A DNA stretch of 64,000 nt from Gyrodactylus bullatarudis (Eukaryota; Platyhelminthes; Monogenea; Gyrodactylidea; Gyrodactylidae). The stretch is from assembly GCA_012064415.1 (NCBI GenBank), contig SSNU01000109.1, forward strand, positions 168,578 through 232,577. Direction: 5' to 3'. Made by a program: the position numbers and the translations under genes. Shown in pieces: positions 1 through 13,355 of this stretch. Below the pieces are notes generated by a model. The model was not told the DNA's origin. It did not search any database and saw only the letters and a program-made list of their open reading frames with translations. Numbering within the stretch: position 1 is the first letter of the stretch; every line of letters begins with the position of its first letter.

Positions 1-112
1 TTTAGAATTTTCTCTAGTGATCATATTATACAGATTTCAGGAGGGATTGAATTTTTGTGCTAAATCAAATAATTAATTCCTTTTGAAATAAACTTTTATA
101 AAAGTCAAGTAT

Positions 113-380
113 TTCCTTGTATTAAGTTGGTTGAAATAAAGTTGGGAATCTATGCTTTTTACGGAATTCTAAAGAATTCAAAGATTTATCTGAATCATGA
201 TATTTAATTTACCATTTGAAGAAAAAAAAATTGATTCGACGCAAAAAAACTTTGAGCTGAAAATTTAATTAGAAAGTTTGAGGGGGATCAGAAGAAGTTT
301 ATCAGGAAAAAAAGTTGAATATCGTCGTTAAATTTTCGAGAGATCCACCATTTTTGAGGGATTTTGAACTGTCTAATAAT
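113..380. repeat. Fragment of palindromic repeat family P
   Basis: Begins with AAGTTGGTTGAAATAAAGTT and includes AAATTTTCGAGAGATCCACC, both matching the copy at 62345-62872. Only one arm is preserved. The rest of 1-547 shows nothing recognisable. Confidence 0.45.
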
Positions 381-547
381 GATCCTAAAAAACCTCTCTC
401 TCCTCCCATTCTTTTTGAATTTCTAAAAATCTTCAACCCTTCCATTGTCGATAGACAAATATATAAATTTTTCAATATTTTTTAAGCTTTGTATCCGTTT
501 GAACGGTAATATTGCCGAACATCATCAAGTATATTGTTACTCGATTC

Positions 548-1112
548 TAGGCTCATAAGGAAGGTTGGAGAACAAGCAAATAATTAAGTGATAAACGTTT
601 TATTTCGCCGGGTCTCTTCAGACTTAATCCGGGACTGACATTTATATAGTGTTACAATGCATGTTATTTTCTGCCCTTCCATTTTTTTCCCTTTGTATCC
701 GTATTTTTACTGATTTCTGGATCAGTTAAAGTTTGAATTGAGGCCCAAAATATGAATTTGCATAAGTAATATTTTTGGCCAAACATTTTAATAGCTAAAT
801 TATGGTTTTTACGAAAATTGTGAAATAGTCTCGGCATATCAGCTTTAGATATATATAGGCATGACAGTTACTAATGGAAGAATTCTTGAAAGGCCCCAAT
901 CTACTGAAGAGACAAAAGTAATGAGTCCATGGATACAGGAACGCCAGTGCTCTCACCCGTCCCAAAGTGAGGGATGTCTTTAGCTAATGGAAGAGCAGAA
1001 ATTTTTGTATAGTAAAATATATATAACATTCAAGCCCGGAGTTAAGTCTGAAGAGACACGACGAAATAAACGTCTATCACTTATTATTTGCTTGTTCTCT
1101 AATCTTCCTCAC
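548..1112. repeat. Inverted-repeat element with GGGTCTCTTCAGAC hairpin motif
   Basis: Arms 548-690 and about 975-1112 are inverted copies (GAGAACAAGCAAATAAT..., TTTATTTCG, GTCTCTTCAGACTTAA, then CTTCCATT). Each arm holds a small hairpin with GTCT/AGAC stem. The middle (about 690-840) is a fragment matching the interior of the piggyBac-type MITE at 17026-17241. Confidence 0.6.
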
Positions 1113-1540
1113 GAATTCAAATCAGAATAGTAATACATAGTTAGATGCATTTCTTTTTTATATTGTTCTCGGCCTGCATGCGAATTATTTCTCTAAGCTA
1201 CTACAACCTGATTTTAATTTGTTCAATATGAGCTGAATCAAAAATTTATTAAAATTATTCTTTATTTTTGTACATTTTTTCAATAATAATATATTAAAAA
1301 ATCAATCTCTCTATTATAATTTAATGTTACATTTATCGGTAGGTAAGTTTTAATGAAGATAAATTAATTTAAGCATGTTATTTTACACGATATATGACTG
1401 TTTCAGGGTCTCGTTTTTTGAGCTGGACCAAAAATAAAATTCTAGATCAAAAAAATAAATTCATTGATCCTTGGTTATCGTAGTAAGCAGAGCTGATCAC
1501 AAATAAAGAAAGAAATGTCCCAGTATTGACGAATGGACGG

Positions 1541-4500
1541 TCACGTGGAAAACATTGCCGTAGGGTTGTTGTACCCATTCATCATTTGATCTTCGAGTTT
1601 GGCTTCCCTCTGATAAATAATAATCATTATATTAGAGTAAGCCATACAACAACAATATTGTTCATTATTCATTATAGGAAATAAAGTAAAATTTTCTTAC
1701 CGGCGGTAGAGAATTGATATCAGTCCACGAGTGCCTCACTACCGGGATATGAACAGCATTTTTTAGTTCACTACTAAAATAAATTGAAAAGCTATTATTA
1801 ATTCAGGAATACAATGGAAATTGAGTAAAAAAGAAAATTCTCCAGGGGTGGGGTTGAGATGGAGGAAGAATGAACTAAACAAATTTCTTTTTTTAATGAA
1901 TTAGACATGGGAAATAATGGATAAATTGCGTGAATGAATTTCCTTTCTCATTTTCATTCTTGTTACTAGGCTATGAATGTTTTCATCTCTCAGAGAATGA
2001 AAATGCCTAAAGACTTGGATTCATTTCTCCCATGATTATTGAAATATTTTTTTCTGGAAAATAATGAAGAAATATCAACTTACCCATCCATAACCTGCTT
2101 CATGAGACTTGAATATGAACCAAATTCACTGTTCATTTTCGATTGATAAGAACTATTCAATTGTAATTCTGATGAGCCAATACTATCAGTTGAGCTTGCT
2201 GAACCACTCAAATTGTGTACATTCTGAAGGAGAAATGAGGATAAATCGGATTTATCGTTATTGTTGTTGTTATTAGTGATTCCTGGAGTGCTTGAGGAAG
2301 AATTTGTTTCTAAATGGGTCTCTTGCATGAAATTAATACTGCTCGAGGGATTGGCATGGAGGGCTGAGGAGTTTTGAGCATAGCCAAATACTGAGTTGTT
2401 ATTATTATTGTTATACAAATCATAGGGAGTACTGTTTGCATTCTGAGAATAATTATTTCCTTGGGAATAGTTGAATTGTTGATATTGCTCCAAACTCTTT
2501 TGGTGACATTTCTTATAGGGGATATCATCAAAACTTCCATTATGTCCATTCGTTTGATATTTTGAGGCGGCCGCAGCAACTACAGCCAACCAGGCTGCTG
2601 AACAATCCTCGTTAAAGTTTGAGGAATAACTTTGTGTAGATTCTTCAATTGAATTGGGCGAAAACAATTGGTTGCCGTCATAGTTTTGATCGAACCAATT
2701 TCCGTTCACTGACTGAGAATTCGTCACAGAATTAAAGTTGCTATACAAATTATTATAAATGTTGACATTCGTGATGGAATTCAATACAATTCCTTGGTGT
2801 GGCTGCTGTTGTGTCTGTTGGCAATTTACAATTTGAGATTTTTCACTTCTACTGTGATCAAAGTATTGTACACTTTCATAATTCTGGGTCAGCTGGGGAT
2901 ATTTTCCTGAGCGACATGATGGGTTTTCGTTATTAGAAGAAGCCCCATTGTAAGCAGTGTTATTTTTCCTTTTCTTCTTTGTAGAAGAATTCAAATAATC
3001 CTTTGTCTGATTTGCAAGGGAATATGAGTTGAGAGACTTTTTGTTTATCTTTGGCTGCACAGCACACCTTTCGCCATCATTGAGGTAGCCGCTAAAGTTG
3101 GATTTGACCTCACTTTTTAGACAGGAAGTCTGTATTCCCATTGGCTGGCATGGTGGGCTGAGATTTTTGGATGAATTATCCAGGGTTAAATCCTCGTCAC
3201 CCAATAAGGTTTCCGGTTCCAACAAAGGAAAGGGTAATTTGTACTCATTATTCCTTCGTAGGTAGAGTTCACGACCTTCTTCCTCACTATAGAAAGAAAA
3301 TTAATATTATATCGATTTGATTTTCAAAATTTCCCCCATCACTCACCTCAACTGTCGGTGGATAGCTAGAGCGTGGTCTGGGTTGCCATTTTTGTAAACA
3401 ACTTTTATTCTCGATTGAAGCCAGACCCAGGAGCCGGATTTGTTAAGCCATCTATGGACCAGAAGACCAATAGAGCCTAACTTCATGACTTCCTTATGAC
3501 CCCGAGAGACATAGTTTAAGTCATCTGGATGAAGGTAGTGATATATCGTGATTAATTTGCTTGACTTTGAATCAGATTCCTTGAATAGAAACATTATTCT
3601 AGCTCGATTGTCCATGTTGAGGATTCCCAAGTCTAGAGTGTGCTTTGTTTTAAAAGTCAGATCTCGATGAGCAGCATCCAAACTGGGCATCGGTCCTAAG
3701 GGGCTGCAAACAGCAAATAGTCCAATAGGACACTTTTCAAAGTCAGGACTATCTGCATTGGATAGAAACATGGCATTCTGATGTCCACGTTGTTGACTTG
3801 CATTGTTTTTCTCGCATGAATTTCCTTTGGATTGTCCTAAAAGGAACTGGAGTCTGCCAGACATTTCTAAAGTCTTGAAAAAGTCATTCATTAATAATTA
3901 GGGAAAATGTAAATTCTCAAAACTTACTATGAATCCGGAAGTATTATCTAGTAAACAGCGAAATCGTACAGTGAAACATCTCTGGAGTAAGTGGCAATAT
4001 TCTTTAAAAGAAAAAAGCGGATATCAGCATGAGTTGTCCAGAAAAAAATTCAACTCTAAGAAAATATTTACTAATTTTTTTTTCAAGTAAGACACGTGAT
4101 CATTAATTTTTAGATTTTCTCTAATTAATTGTTACATTCAATCATAATACTTGTAATGAAAATAAATAAATAATAAAAAGTATGATTTATTGTTTAAAAT
4201 CAAATAACTTATTTGCAGATGTTCTCAAATCTCACTTTTTATTAATTGAAAGTAATACTTGATGATGGCAATTTTCCCAACAAAATAATTTTAATAATAT
4301 TACTAGCTCCTTCTAGCTATCATGTATCAGCATGAATATAATAGAATTTAATTCAATGATGAATAAATATTGAATTTAATTAAATGAAAGCATTCTATCT
4401 GCAAATATGAAGAAGTGGAAAACATTCTCATCCAACTCACTTGGAGTCATAAGGTCTCTGAGAGTACAATTCCGATGCTCATATGGTAACATCTGCTTCC

Positions 4501-7439
4501 AGGAGAGTTGTCGTTTAAATTCTTCCCTATCCTCAGAATGTATTAACTCCATAACACTTTGGTGGAGAATGTCTGACTATTAAATAGAGTGAATGAATTT
4601 TTTTAACTTCTGTGCAGATATTTTAATTTAGTTTTTTTTGATTGACTGTAAAAGTGGTTTTTATCCTTACCTGATGAAAGCCAAGATATGATTCGACAGT
4701 TTGAGATACTGAAAATACCTCTCCATCACAAGATACGATAAAGATGAATCCATTTAAGGCCTACAGATGTACATGAAAAGATATTTAGTCTATAGCGTAG
4801 CACTACCTTTTGTAAAAGAAAATTTACCTGAAGACAAGCTTCACCTTCGAGGGAATTGAAATCCATTGAGAAGTGATAGAGATGGGAAACTAGTCGATTT
4901 TCGGCCAAATTCCTTTCTTGTGTTATTGCTATGAAATAAATAAAAGATGTATGCAATGCGTAGTTAAACATTTTTTCTTTTCAATTCTTTTCCCCTCTCA
5001 TGTCAATCACATAATAGTTTTACGGTGCATTAATTATTTGAGTGATCTCTACTTGCTTAGATATTTTACTTGAGACTATTGAGTGATACAGTTTAGAGAG
5101 AAATTGAAGAGCAAATTCTCAGAAAAAATATTCCTAAAAACATTTTTGATGAAAAAGAACAATACAACTTTAATTCTCTCTGTTTCACATTCCACAAAGA
5201 GGTCACGAAATGTTGGGCTATCTTTTTATTTTCTTCACTTAATTCTTTCCCAATATCCCCATCTATGCCAATCTTAATATCTATTTTTTCCTCTTTTACT
5301 CAAGAACTACTTTTGTTAAAAAGCAGGAGAACATGTTGATAAACTTTCTCCAAGAAATTCATAATTTTTATGTCAACATAATAATTTTAATTAACAGCGT
5401 CATTCTGTATTTTTTGCTGAATAATAAGAGACAATGCATTAAAGAAATTATTCTATCGATAATATATAAAGGGGAATGTTGCGTGTTTAATATTATTTAG
5501 TGTATGAAAATTCCCTCATCAGCTGTATACCCACTCTTTTTCTTCTACAAGGAAATCTTTTTACATTTCCACTAAAACTTATCCCTAATTATTGTTAATA
5601 TTGTATTGACTGTGTGTGTATATATTAAATATAAATATCTTGAGGAATCATAGACAGATGTCAGTACATTGTATTTTCAAGATTTATCCTCTCAAATATT
5701 ACATAGGGGAGGGGGAAGATAAAACCTGTAAAATCCTCTCTGACATTTATCTAACCAGAAAACCAATTGAGAGAATAATTACTAAGATTTTTTTAGGTAA
5801 CAATTAAAGGCTTAAGGTCTCTTCCACTTGATTTATCCTCGGATTAAACTTCATGTTAAATGAATTCTTACTCTGAAAGTAGCATTTCATGCGTAGGTAG
5901 GAAACTGCCAGCCTTAGTATTGAGAGCTTGTCCAACTTTACAATGACACTCTCATCAAATGGTAGAAGACTGGCCAATCTCTCGAGTTCTGCATTGAGAC
6001 GTTCTCTGTGTCGCTTACTGGGATTTGACTTGACAACTTGGCCATCGCTACTGGTATTACTATTATTTGCCATAGAATGAATTTGAGTCGGATTTGTGTC
6101 AAGGGGAATTGTTCCCTGATTCTGAAATAGCTGCAAGTGGTTCTCACTCTGAAGTTGGGGATCACAAAAGTTTGCGGGAATATCACAGAGATAGTCTGGT
6201 GTTAGTTGAGCTGTATGGTCTTGAGAGGGATATCTTTTGCTAGACTTTACTGAGCGATGATCACTCTGACAATCTGTCTGAGAATCACTGAAAATAAGAG
6301 TTATTTATGATTAGTTTTATTTTTCACTATTTTTCTTGGAACTTTATCAAGATTTAATTCCATTCTGCCATAATTTCCCCTCCAGATAATAATGATAATA
6401 AATATGTTGAATTATTAATTTCATCTCATGGCTGTGCTTGGGAGAGAAAGTGTTCTCATTTTTATGTGAAGACATTTTTACATTTTTGGTGGAGATCTTG
6501 AAATTTGATAACAAATATATAGAAATGCTGAGAATAAATAACTTTGCGTACAAATTGTACTGCATTTTAAATATGATACATATTCAGTGGCATACCAACT
6601 CAATGACATATGGTTTTTATCGTCTCCTTAGGAGAAAAGACACAAAAAGAGAGTCTTTTCACTTCTATCTACTTCATTCCTAAGGAATTTTTTCAAGGTT
6701 CTTCTTCTTGTCTCTTTAAAATCTTTTTGGAATAAGAAAAGTTATGAAACTCAAATGTAACTGACACTATTGAAATTTGATTTGATAAATGAGGTAAAAC
6801 TGCCAATCAAAGTATATAGGGAAACATACACGACTAACATTCATATCACAATGGAACAGTATAAAACGAATGAAATATACGATCCATGATGGGAGGAGGA
6901 GATATATTCATTCTCATTAATATCGTGTATAATATGAATATTTCCTTTCTTCAAGTTGCCGACCAACACTCATCCCCATACCATGTTGATCGTCAGGTAT
7001 CATTGAACAATGCTCAGTGAACATGGATTATTATTCAATCGTAATAATTATTACATTATGAATATCTTGATTCTTTTATAAAAGTTCCCCTTTATAATGT
7101 GAGAGGTAGTTCCACCTGTAGTCATAGTAACAGGACAGAATATTTGAGTCAAAAATGAATACGCAAAAAGAGATTAACCCCTCTTTCTCTCTCTAATAAT
7201 GCTAAATAAATACAAATATAACCTCATTAGGCGAACATTTTTACAATTTCTTCCCCTTGAAAAAATGACTTGGGATATTTGTATGTATGATTTGCAAAAG
7301 ATTTATTTGAGTATTTGAAAAAACTATAAAATGAGGAAATTAATTCAAGTGAGAAAAAAATACATTTCATGCGGAAATATTAAATATTAAACCACACTTA
7401 CGTTCGATTATTTTTACGTCTTCTTTTGGTAGCATACAT
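1541..7439 (-). CDS. ss: Aryl hydrocarbon receptor / spineless bHLH-PAS transcription factor
   Basis: Ten exons join in frame: 7402-7439, 5872-6287, 4828-4928, 4671-4760, 4441-4576, 3928-4001, 3347-3873, 2084-3286, 1701-1770, 1541-1609, giving 907 residues. The N-terminus carries the YATKRRRK basic motif of the family. The bHLH (about residues 99-150) contains [20 protein letters not shown] and [20 protein letters not shown] spans roughly 165-255 ([32 protein letters not shown]). PAS-B lies in exons 6-7 ([33 protein letters not shown]) and ends with HRQLSEEGRE. The rest is an Asn/Gln/Ser-rich activation region with a short Ala run. Family role: ARNT-partnered DNA-binding receptor or selector factor in the nucleus. 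An in-frame ATG at 7466 is an alternative start. The last two small exons ([15 protein letters not shown]..., [10 protein letters not shown]...) were placed by phase and splice sites only. Confidence 0.93.
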
Positions 7440-7466
7440 TGTTTTGATGACCCAATCATCAACCAT

Positions 7467-8645
7467 GTTATGGATGTTGCCAGAGATATCTTCAACACTT
7501 GCGTATTGTAGTAGTGGTAAAGGATAAATTCCAAGTTTACTGAAATTTTATGCTGGAATTCTTCACTCTTGGCAATTCTTGTATCAAGACCGAAAGGAAT
7601 TATTTATTCCTAGCCTCTTTATCGAAATTCCTAAATAAGGGTAGACAGGAGGAGTAAGAAAACTATAGGGTGGGCAGCCATCTACTCAGTAAAATGAGAT
7701 AGGAATACACAGAGGAGGGTGGGGATGGAGTTTGAGTTATCTATCAGCATTTCATGTATCGGAGAGGGTGGAGTAGAGTAAACTACTGTAATCCTATTGG
7801 CTAAATAATAAAATTTATTTTCCTACCTCTCGACATAACTTGAGCATAGATTTTTTCCTCAAGTGATCTGTTCATACTGTATTTTCTCTTCTGAGATACT
7901 ATGCAGGCATACAAATATATACTCTTGTATTTGTGTGTATTATTGAAAAATGCATGTCAGCAAGTACATTTATCAAGAACAACAACAGCAGCAAAATTGC
8001 AAGGTAAAAAGGGATTGATACTCTGATTCTTCTTCATCGCATGATGATTTGTGTGCTAAATATATTGCAATAGAAATTGAGCTTGTATCATATGTATGCA
8101 ACAACATTGTGTATATATTCCCTGAAATAATATAATGAGTAGTACTGCAGTGCTGATAGGAGGAAAATAAATTGAGCTTTCAAGAGAGATAGATAGAATA
8201 TGAAGAAGGAAGGTAAATCAAAAGTAGAAGGAAGCCTTTCGTGATGGGGAAAAATATAAAAATGAGATCGCGTGCAACGATGACTGATCATTTTCCCCAA
8301 TACACTCCCAGAATACATATTGAAGAACACATTCTCAGTGCTACTTATGATTAGTTTATCTTTTTGTACTTGTGTGTGTGTATAAATGATATAGAGAATA
8401 TGATATATATATATTATTCAGTGTGTATTAAATCATTATTGAGAATATTAAATTTAATAGATAAATTAAACTTCAACTTTCTCCAGTCTCCAAAGAAAGA
8501 AGAACACAAGATTAATTTATTGATTAATTTTTATTTCCTATAGTTGAAATCACTCTTCAAAAGCATTGATCTATCGAGTCTAAAACTAGCAATGTATGTA
8601 TTCAGATTATTCCTATTTTCAACTCATGGTGATAGCAAATCTCTT
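7467..8645. other. Spacer upstream of the AhR gene
   Basis: AT-rich with no supported gene. It presumably holds the AhR promoter and 5' leader; an open frame continues upstream of the chosen start to an acceptor-like TTTCAG near 7540. No other structure seen. Confidence 0.4.
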
Positions 8646-9270
8646 TTTAGGGTGAATTCCAAAACTAGACCCAAATCTATTCGAAAAATTTCCGAAAGTA
8701 GCTCCAAAGTGGGAATAATCCTAAAATTAGCTCCATTCTAGAAATCTTTTCTCAGATTTAGCCCGAAATTTTTCCAAAATTAACCCCATCGTAATTCAGA
8801 TCATCGAATTCTGAAAATTTCAATATTGATATTATTTGTTTATCATCTCTATTAACAATTGAAAATACTTTGCTCATATTTCTCCATAAAAGTTTTATTG
8901 AAAATTTTTCTTTGATATTCATCTTCTTTTCACATCCTTAGATCTTATTCTTGATTTACGTGGTCGGCCTCTTTTCTTCTTTGCTTCAAGCTCATAAACA
9001 AGCATTGCTCTTCCAGATCGTCGAGATGGCAGAGTTTAATCGGTCCAGAATATGCTCTTTTTACTGAGTCCATTTTGCATTCAGTAAAGAATAATTTGAG
9101 ACAAATATTTCAAAAAAGTTGACTGAATTACGATGGGGTTAATTTTGGAAAAATTTCGGGCTAAATCTGAGAAAAGATTTCTAGAATGGAGCTAATTTTA
9201 GGATTATTCCCACTTTGGAGCTACTTTCGGAAATTTTGGAATGCATGGGGCTACTTTTAGGATTAACCCC
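8646..9270. repeat. Palindromic MITE-like repeat, family F
   Basis: Arms of about 150 bp (8646-8800 and 9125-9270) are near-perfect reverse complements, e.g. CGAAAGTAGCTCCAAAGTGG on the left. The 320-bp centre has no open frame. Terminal sequence is roughly GGGTTAATCCTAAAAGTAG. No target duplication was identified. Confidence 0.75.
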
Positions 9271-9814
9271 TCTTTTTATGATATAAATTCAGAGTTCTAA
9301 TCAGCCCACATAAATTATAAAATTAAATTTCCGATTCTAAGATAAAAGATTTCAGCATGAATGAATTGCTCCATGATGCTCATATTTTACCGGTTGCTGA
9401 GAGAAACTTGAATTTTCAGAACTAATTCTAGCTTCGATAACTATTATAATACATAGTATAATTAATTTCTTAAGTACTAAAAAAGCACATTAGGGTTTCA
9501 TTACAAAATTGAACATATAAGAAGCCCAAATCCCAAAAAACTCTAATTTATCGAATCATAATCTAATTTATCCGCTAATAATCTCAGATTTTAGAGTCGT
9601 TATTCAATTTTTAGAGAGCTGTACAAAGTTGAATTGAATTTTAGAGAATATTCACATGATTTTTATGTCTGAAATTCATTACTTTATATAAATTCTCTGT
9701 TTGTGATGGTATATAATACCTATAATTATAGATGCCTAAAGTTTGCAGAAGAAAACATAACTGAATTTTGGAATTCCAAAACTTGTAGAAGAGCTCCGTA
9801 CAAGAATAATTATC

Positions 9815-10471
9815 CTAAACCTAATTGACATGAAGATGAGAATTTACTATTTTTACAAAAAACTCAATATTTTCTCCGGATTCACAGAAAAAATGATTTT
9901 TTGAATTCAAAAACAGAATGAACTAATAAGATGCGGATATTGGATAAAATTCCGAAAAATCTGACCAAAATTTGGCCGTTTTTCGAATTTCAAAAATGCA
10001 CCAAATTTCCAGTATTTAAGTACTGATATTTGAGATCAAAATTAGACGAAGAATTCGAATTCACCTGCAGAAGGTCACTGAAATTCGTCATCACTGTGGG
10101 AAATCGAACCATTTGCAATTTTCGATTATCACGAAGGCAAATTATCCAAAATCTGGAAGTTTAACTTTTTCTCTGAAACAGTAAGATCTTCACTATCTCT
10201 ATGGCCAGATTCGAATTCTTCGTTCAATGTTGATCCCAAATATCAGTACTTAAATACTTCGAATCATCGAAATCGAGGAAAGTTTTGGGTTCAAAAGTTG
10301 AAAAAGTGGAAATTTGGGGCATTTTAGATATTCGTAAAACGGCCTAATATTTAAATTAAATTTTTTTCGGAATTTTCTTATCAGTTCATTCTGTTTTTGT
10401 TGTGAATCCGGAGAAAAATATTGAGTTTTTGATAAAATAGTAAATTCTCATCTTCATGTCAACTAGCTTTA
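9815..10471. repeat. Palindromic MITE-like repeat, family M (full copy)
   Basis: Left end TTGACATGAAGATGAGAATT is the reverse complement of the right end. Inner sub-repeats (GAATTCGAAT, AATATCAGTACTTAA) are also inverted. The same family recurs at 32815-33500, 36650-37572, 39556-39835 and 43490-44108. The rest of 10472-12862 shows no feature I can support. Confidence 0.75.
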
Positions 10472-12862
10472 TATTGAAAATCCATATAAATTTTTCAGTA
10501 AAAAAGAATTGTACAAATTTAAACGAATAGATTTTCATAAATTATTTATTCGGATTACTAATAAAAGAATCAGATCAGTTCAAAGAAGTTGAATAAATTC
10601 TGCATCGGATGGAGTTATTTTTATTTATGTAGAACGAAAAAAATATATTTCGCTTATTAATGAAAAAAGGTTTAGAGGCAAGAGCATAGTGATATTAGCC
10701 AAAATATAAATTTTTATTATTTTATTGTGAAGTTCGAGCCTTATTTGGTGCTACAGAACACACGAGGTTCTAAAAATATTTTTGAAAATTAATGGTCGTA
10801 CTCATGAGTAATCAGGTAGAAATATTTCGATCGATTATTTTTCGGATAATCCATTTTCTAGGAAGTTTAGTAAATAAAGAAAATCAGAGAATTAAATAAA
10901 TACCTAAATCCTTGAATGAGATTCTCTAAGAACAAAAGTAGAGAATGACTATAACGTTGTGATATAAAAAATTGAGAATTTCAAAAAATTGTATGAACCA
11001 CAAATTTGAACTCAGTGGATATGAATATTATTCATTGAATAACAATTTAATAAAATTAAAAAGGTAAGTCAATAGGTAGGTACTGTAAAAACAAGATTCT
11101 AATATATATTCCAAAATGCATTGTATGAGCCCAATCTAACTTCACTTTCAAACTATTTTCGTATATTCATTGTCTAAATCAGAGAATTGTGTCGTTCTTT
11201 TTGATAATATCGGTTGACGTGAAAACGAATACAGTCTATTTCTTCATTGGGATGAGAACATTGCAAAGATTAGCCTCTATTCCTATTTTCATTTCAAGAA
11301 AATTGCAAAATTGAAATGAGTGCTTTCTTCTGGAAGAGATTTTAATAATTTCTAGTATACAAAGAAGTAGTAAGAATTACGCTAATTCTTTACGATTACA
11401 ATTCTCTGGAGAGAATCTAAATTTTTAGTTATTATTAACCCAGAATAATCTCCATTGAATTGACTCATTCGAATTTATTCGACCATATCAAGCCAAAGTA
11501 GAAAGTTGATTCATTTTGAGCTGTTGCACGATATGTTAATGCCTCTAAGTAATATGTGAACTATTAGATTATAATTACAAGAAATCCTTTAGTAATGGTT
11601 CACAATCTAAAAGAGACATTCACAATCTAAATCTCAAATCTTAGTATAAAGGATATAATTTATCAATAGAATAGATAAAAAGGGGGTTATCTTTGAAGGG
11701 TTAGCAGATAGATTTCAGTCGATTGCATATTTGAATTCTACAGATATGATTACTGAATTAAAGATATCTTACTTTTTCTCTATGACCCTGGGAAGTTAAA
11801 AAAAAAACTTTTTGAACAAAAATCAATTCTTTGGATAAAATCAACTTTCTTTGAACTAATATAGCATGAATAATAAAGCTGAGATCTTTGCGTATTTCAG
11901 GAGATTAATAGATTTCCTTTTTAATGGGTGGTAAACAAAGTATTTTCCAAGTCTTGAATGAGTTGATAAAATGATATTTGGTACCCGAATCTTTATTTGT
12001 GTTTGTTTTCTCTGGAAATTTTCCTTTAGTTACAAGTTTTCGTCAAAGGAAAAATTTTATTCAATTTAAAATTTCATTTTTATGATTCTATGGGATTGAT
12101 ATTGAAATATTTCTGACAGATATGGCCTGTTGATCAGATATACGGAAAAAGTTAAACGTAGCTTGACGAAAATAATCAAAAGAAGCTATAGATAAAAATC
12201 TATCACGAAAGATAAATTTTCTCCTCTCTACATAACCCTAGAATGATGATTTAAATTTTATTTTTCGGACATGTCAAAAATCAGGAATTAAAAGAGTTTT
12301 TGAAAAAACTGTATAAGATTTAATCATTCATTTATCAAATCCACATCTACTTCATCAGTCAAGTGATAAACTTAGAGAATACCTTAAAGTCAAAAGAAAC
12401 TCAGGAAAAATGTCCATTATTTATCGAGAATACGAAAGAGTATGGGAATTTCTTTCTATATAGAAGAAAAATTCCAATATTTTCTCACAGAACGAGCAGT
12501 AAATTAAAAAATAATGTTACAATGAGACGACTTCTTCTTGTCTGAATAATAGGAAAATGAATGGCTATTTTTTTCATTGCTAGCCTGCCAAACTAATGAA
12601 TTAATTGTTGATTGTCGTGAAAGTGTCATGGAATTTTATCGATAAATAAAACTTGATTGTGTATCGAAAACTCATTATTCAGACGAATAAAGTAAAATTT
12701 AGACCAAATGCACTTCTGCTGACTTTCCTAAATGTGAGCTTTAATTCCATCAAAATTCGTGGCAATTCATGAATTGATTTTTCAGAAATAGAAAACACAT
12801 GTTATATTGGATTAATAAACATATACATGTACAATATTAAACAAAATGTAATCATTCGATAA

Positions 12863-13355
12863 TTATCTTAGAGCAACTTTTTTCTTTTGAGTTTGGGAAG
12901 AATTTGAGGAAAGGCATTTCAGGGAGCCAGCTGGTGGTATTCCTTCGTTTCTTACAAGAACTTTGTAGTAGTTGCCTTAAAAAAACAGTACAATAGATAT
13001 GTATCTACTTCAAAGTAAATACATAAACTCACAATTATTTTCACGCTGATCTAAAAATTGATGATTCTGCTCCCAACCAGGGATATTGTCAAATTTTCTC
13101 ATTGGAGCAAACGTCATGCTATCATTTCCATGATTCTGAACATTCTTAAAGTTTGTTAGCGTCAGATATTCCTCTCTACCAGTGTCCTGGAGCATCATGT
13201 GTGATCCAATGTAGTTGTTCATTATCTAAATTTAAACACAATTAAATATAATTTAAACAAGTAGATATTCTCAGTTAACTCTTGACCATGGAACCCTCAG
13301 GCATTTGAATAAATTGATCTCTATTTTGTTTGCCATAGGCAACACTTATTGTCAT
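12863..13355 (-). CDS. Small 124-residue protein, function unknown
   Basis: Three exons join without frame conflict: 13287-13355 (23 codons, starts MTISVAYGKQNRDQF), 13033-13225, 12863-12975 (ends QKKKVALR, then TAA). The middle exon has a GT donor at 13032 in phase 1; the last exon follows a polypyrimidine acceptor. The first donor reads GTCAAG, a weaker site, so exon 1 is the least certain part. No signal peptide or membrane helix. The protein is polar, rich in Asn, Gln and Met, with motifs such as FAPMRKFDNIPGWEQN and a Lys-rich end. It resembles small structural or cytoskeletal proteins in composition only; I do not recognise the family. A TATATAG lies just upstream of the ATG, close enough to be in the leader. 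Isolated between repeat-rich spacers. Confidence 0.62.

Noticed and set aside
2310..2579. 89-codon frame within the AhR activation domain
   Set aside because: Out-of-frame shadow of the low-complexity Asn/Gln-rich exon.
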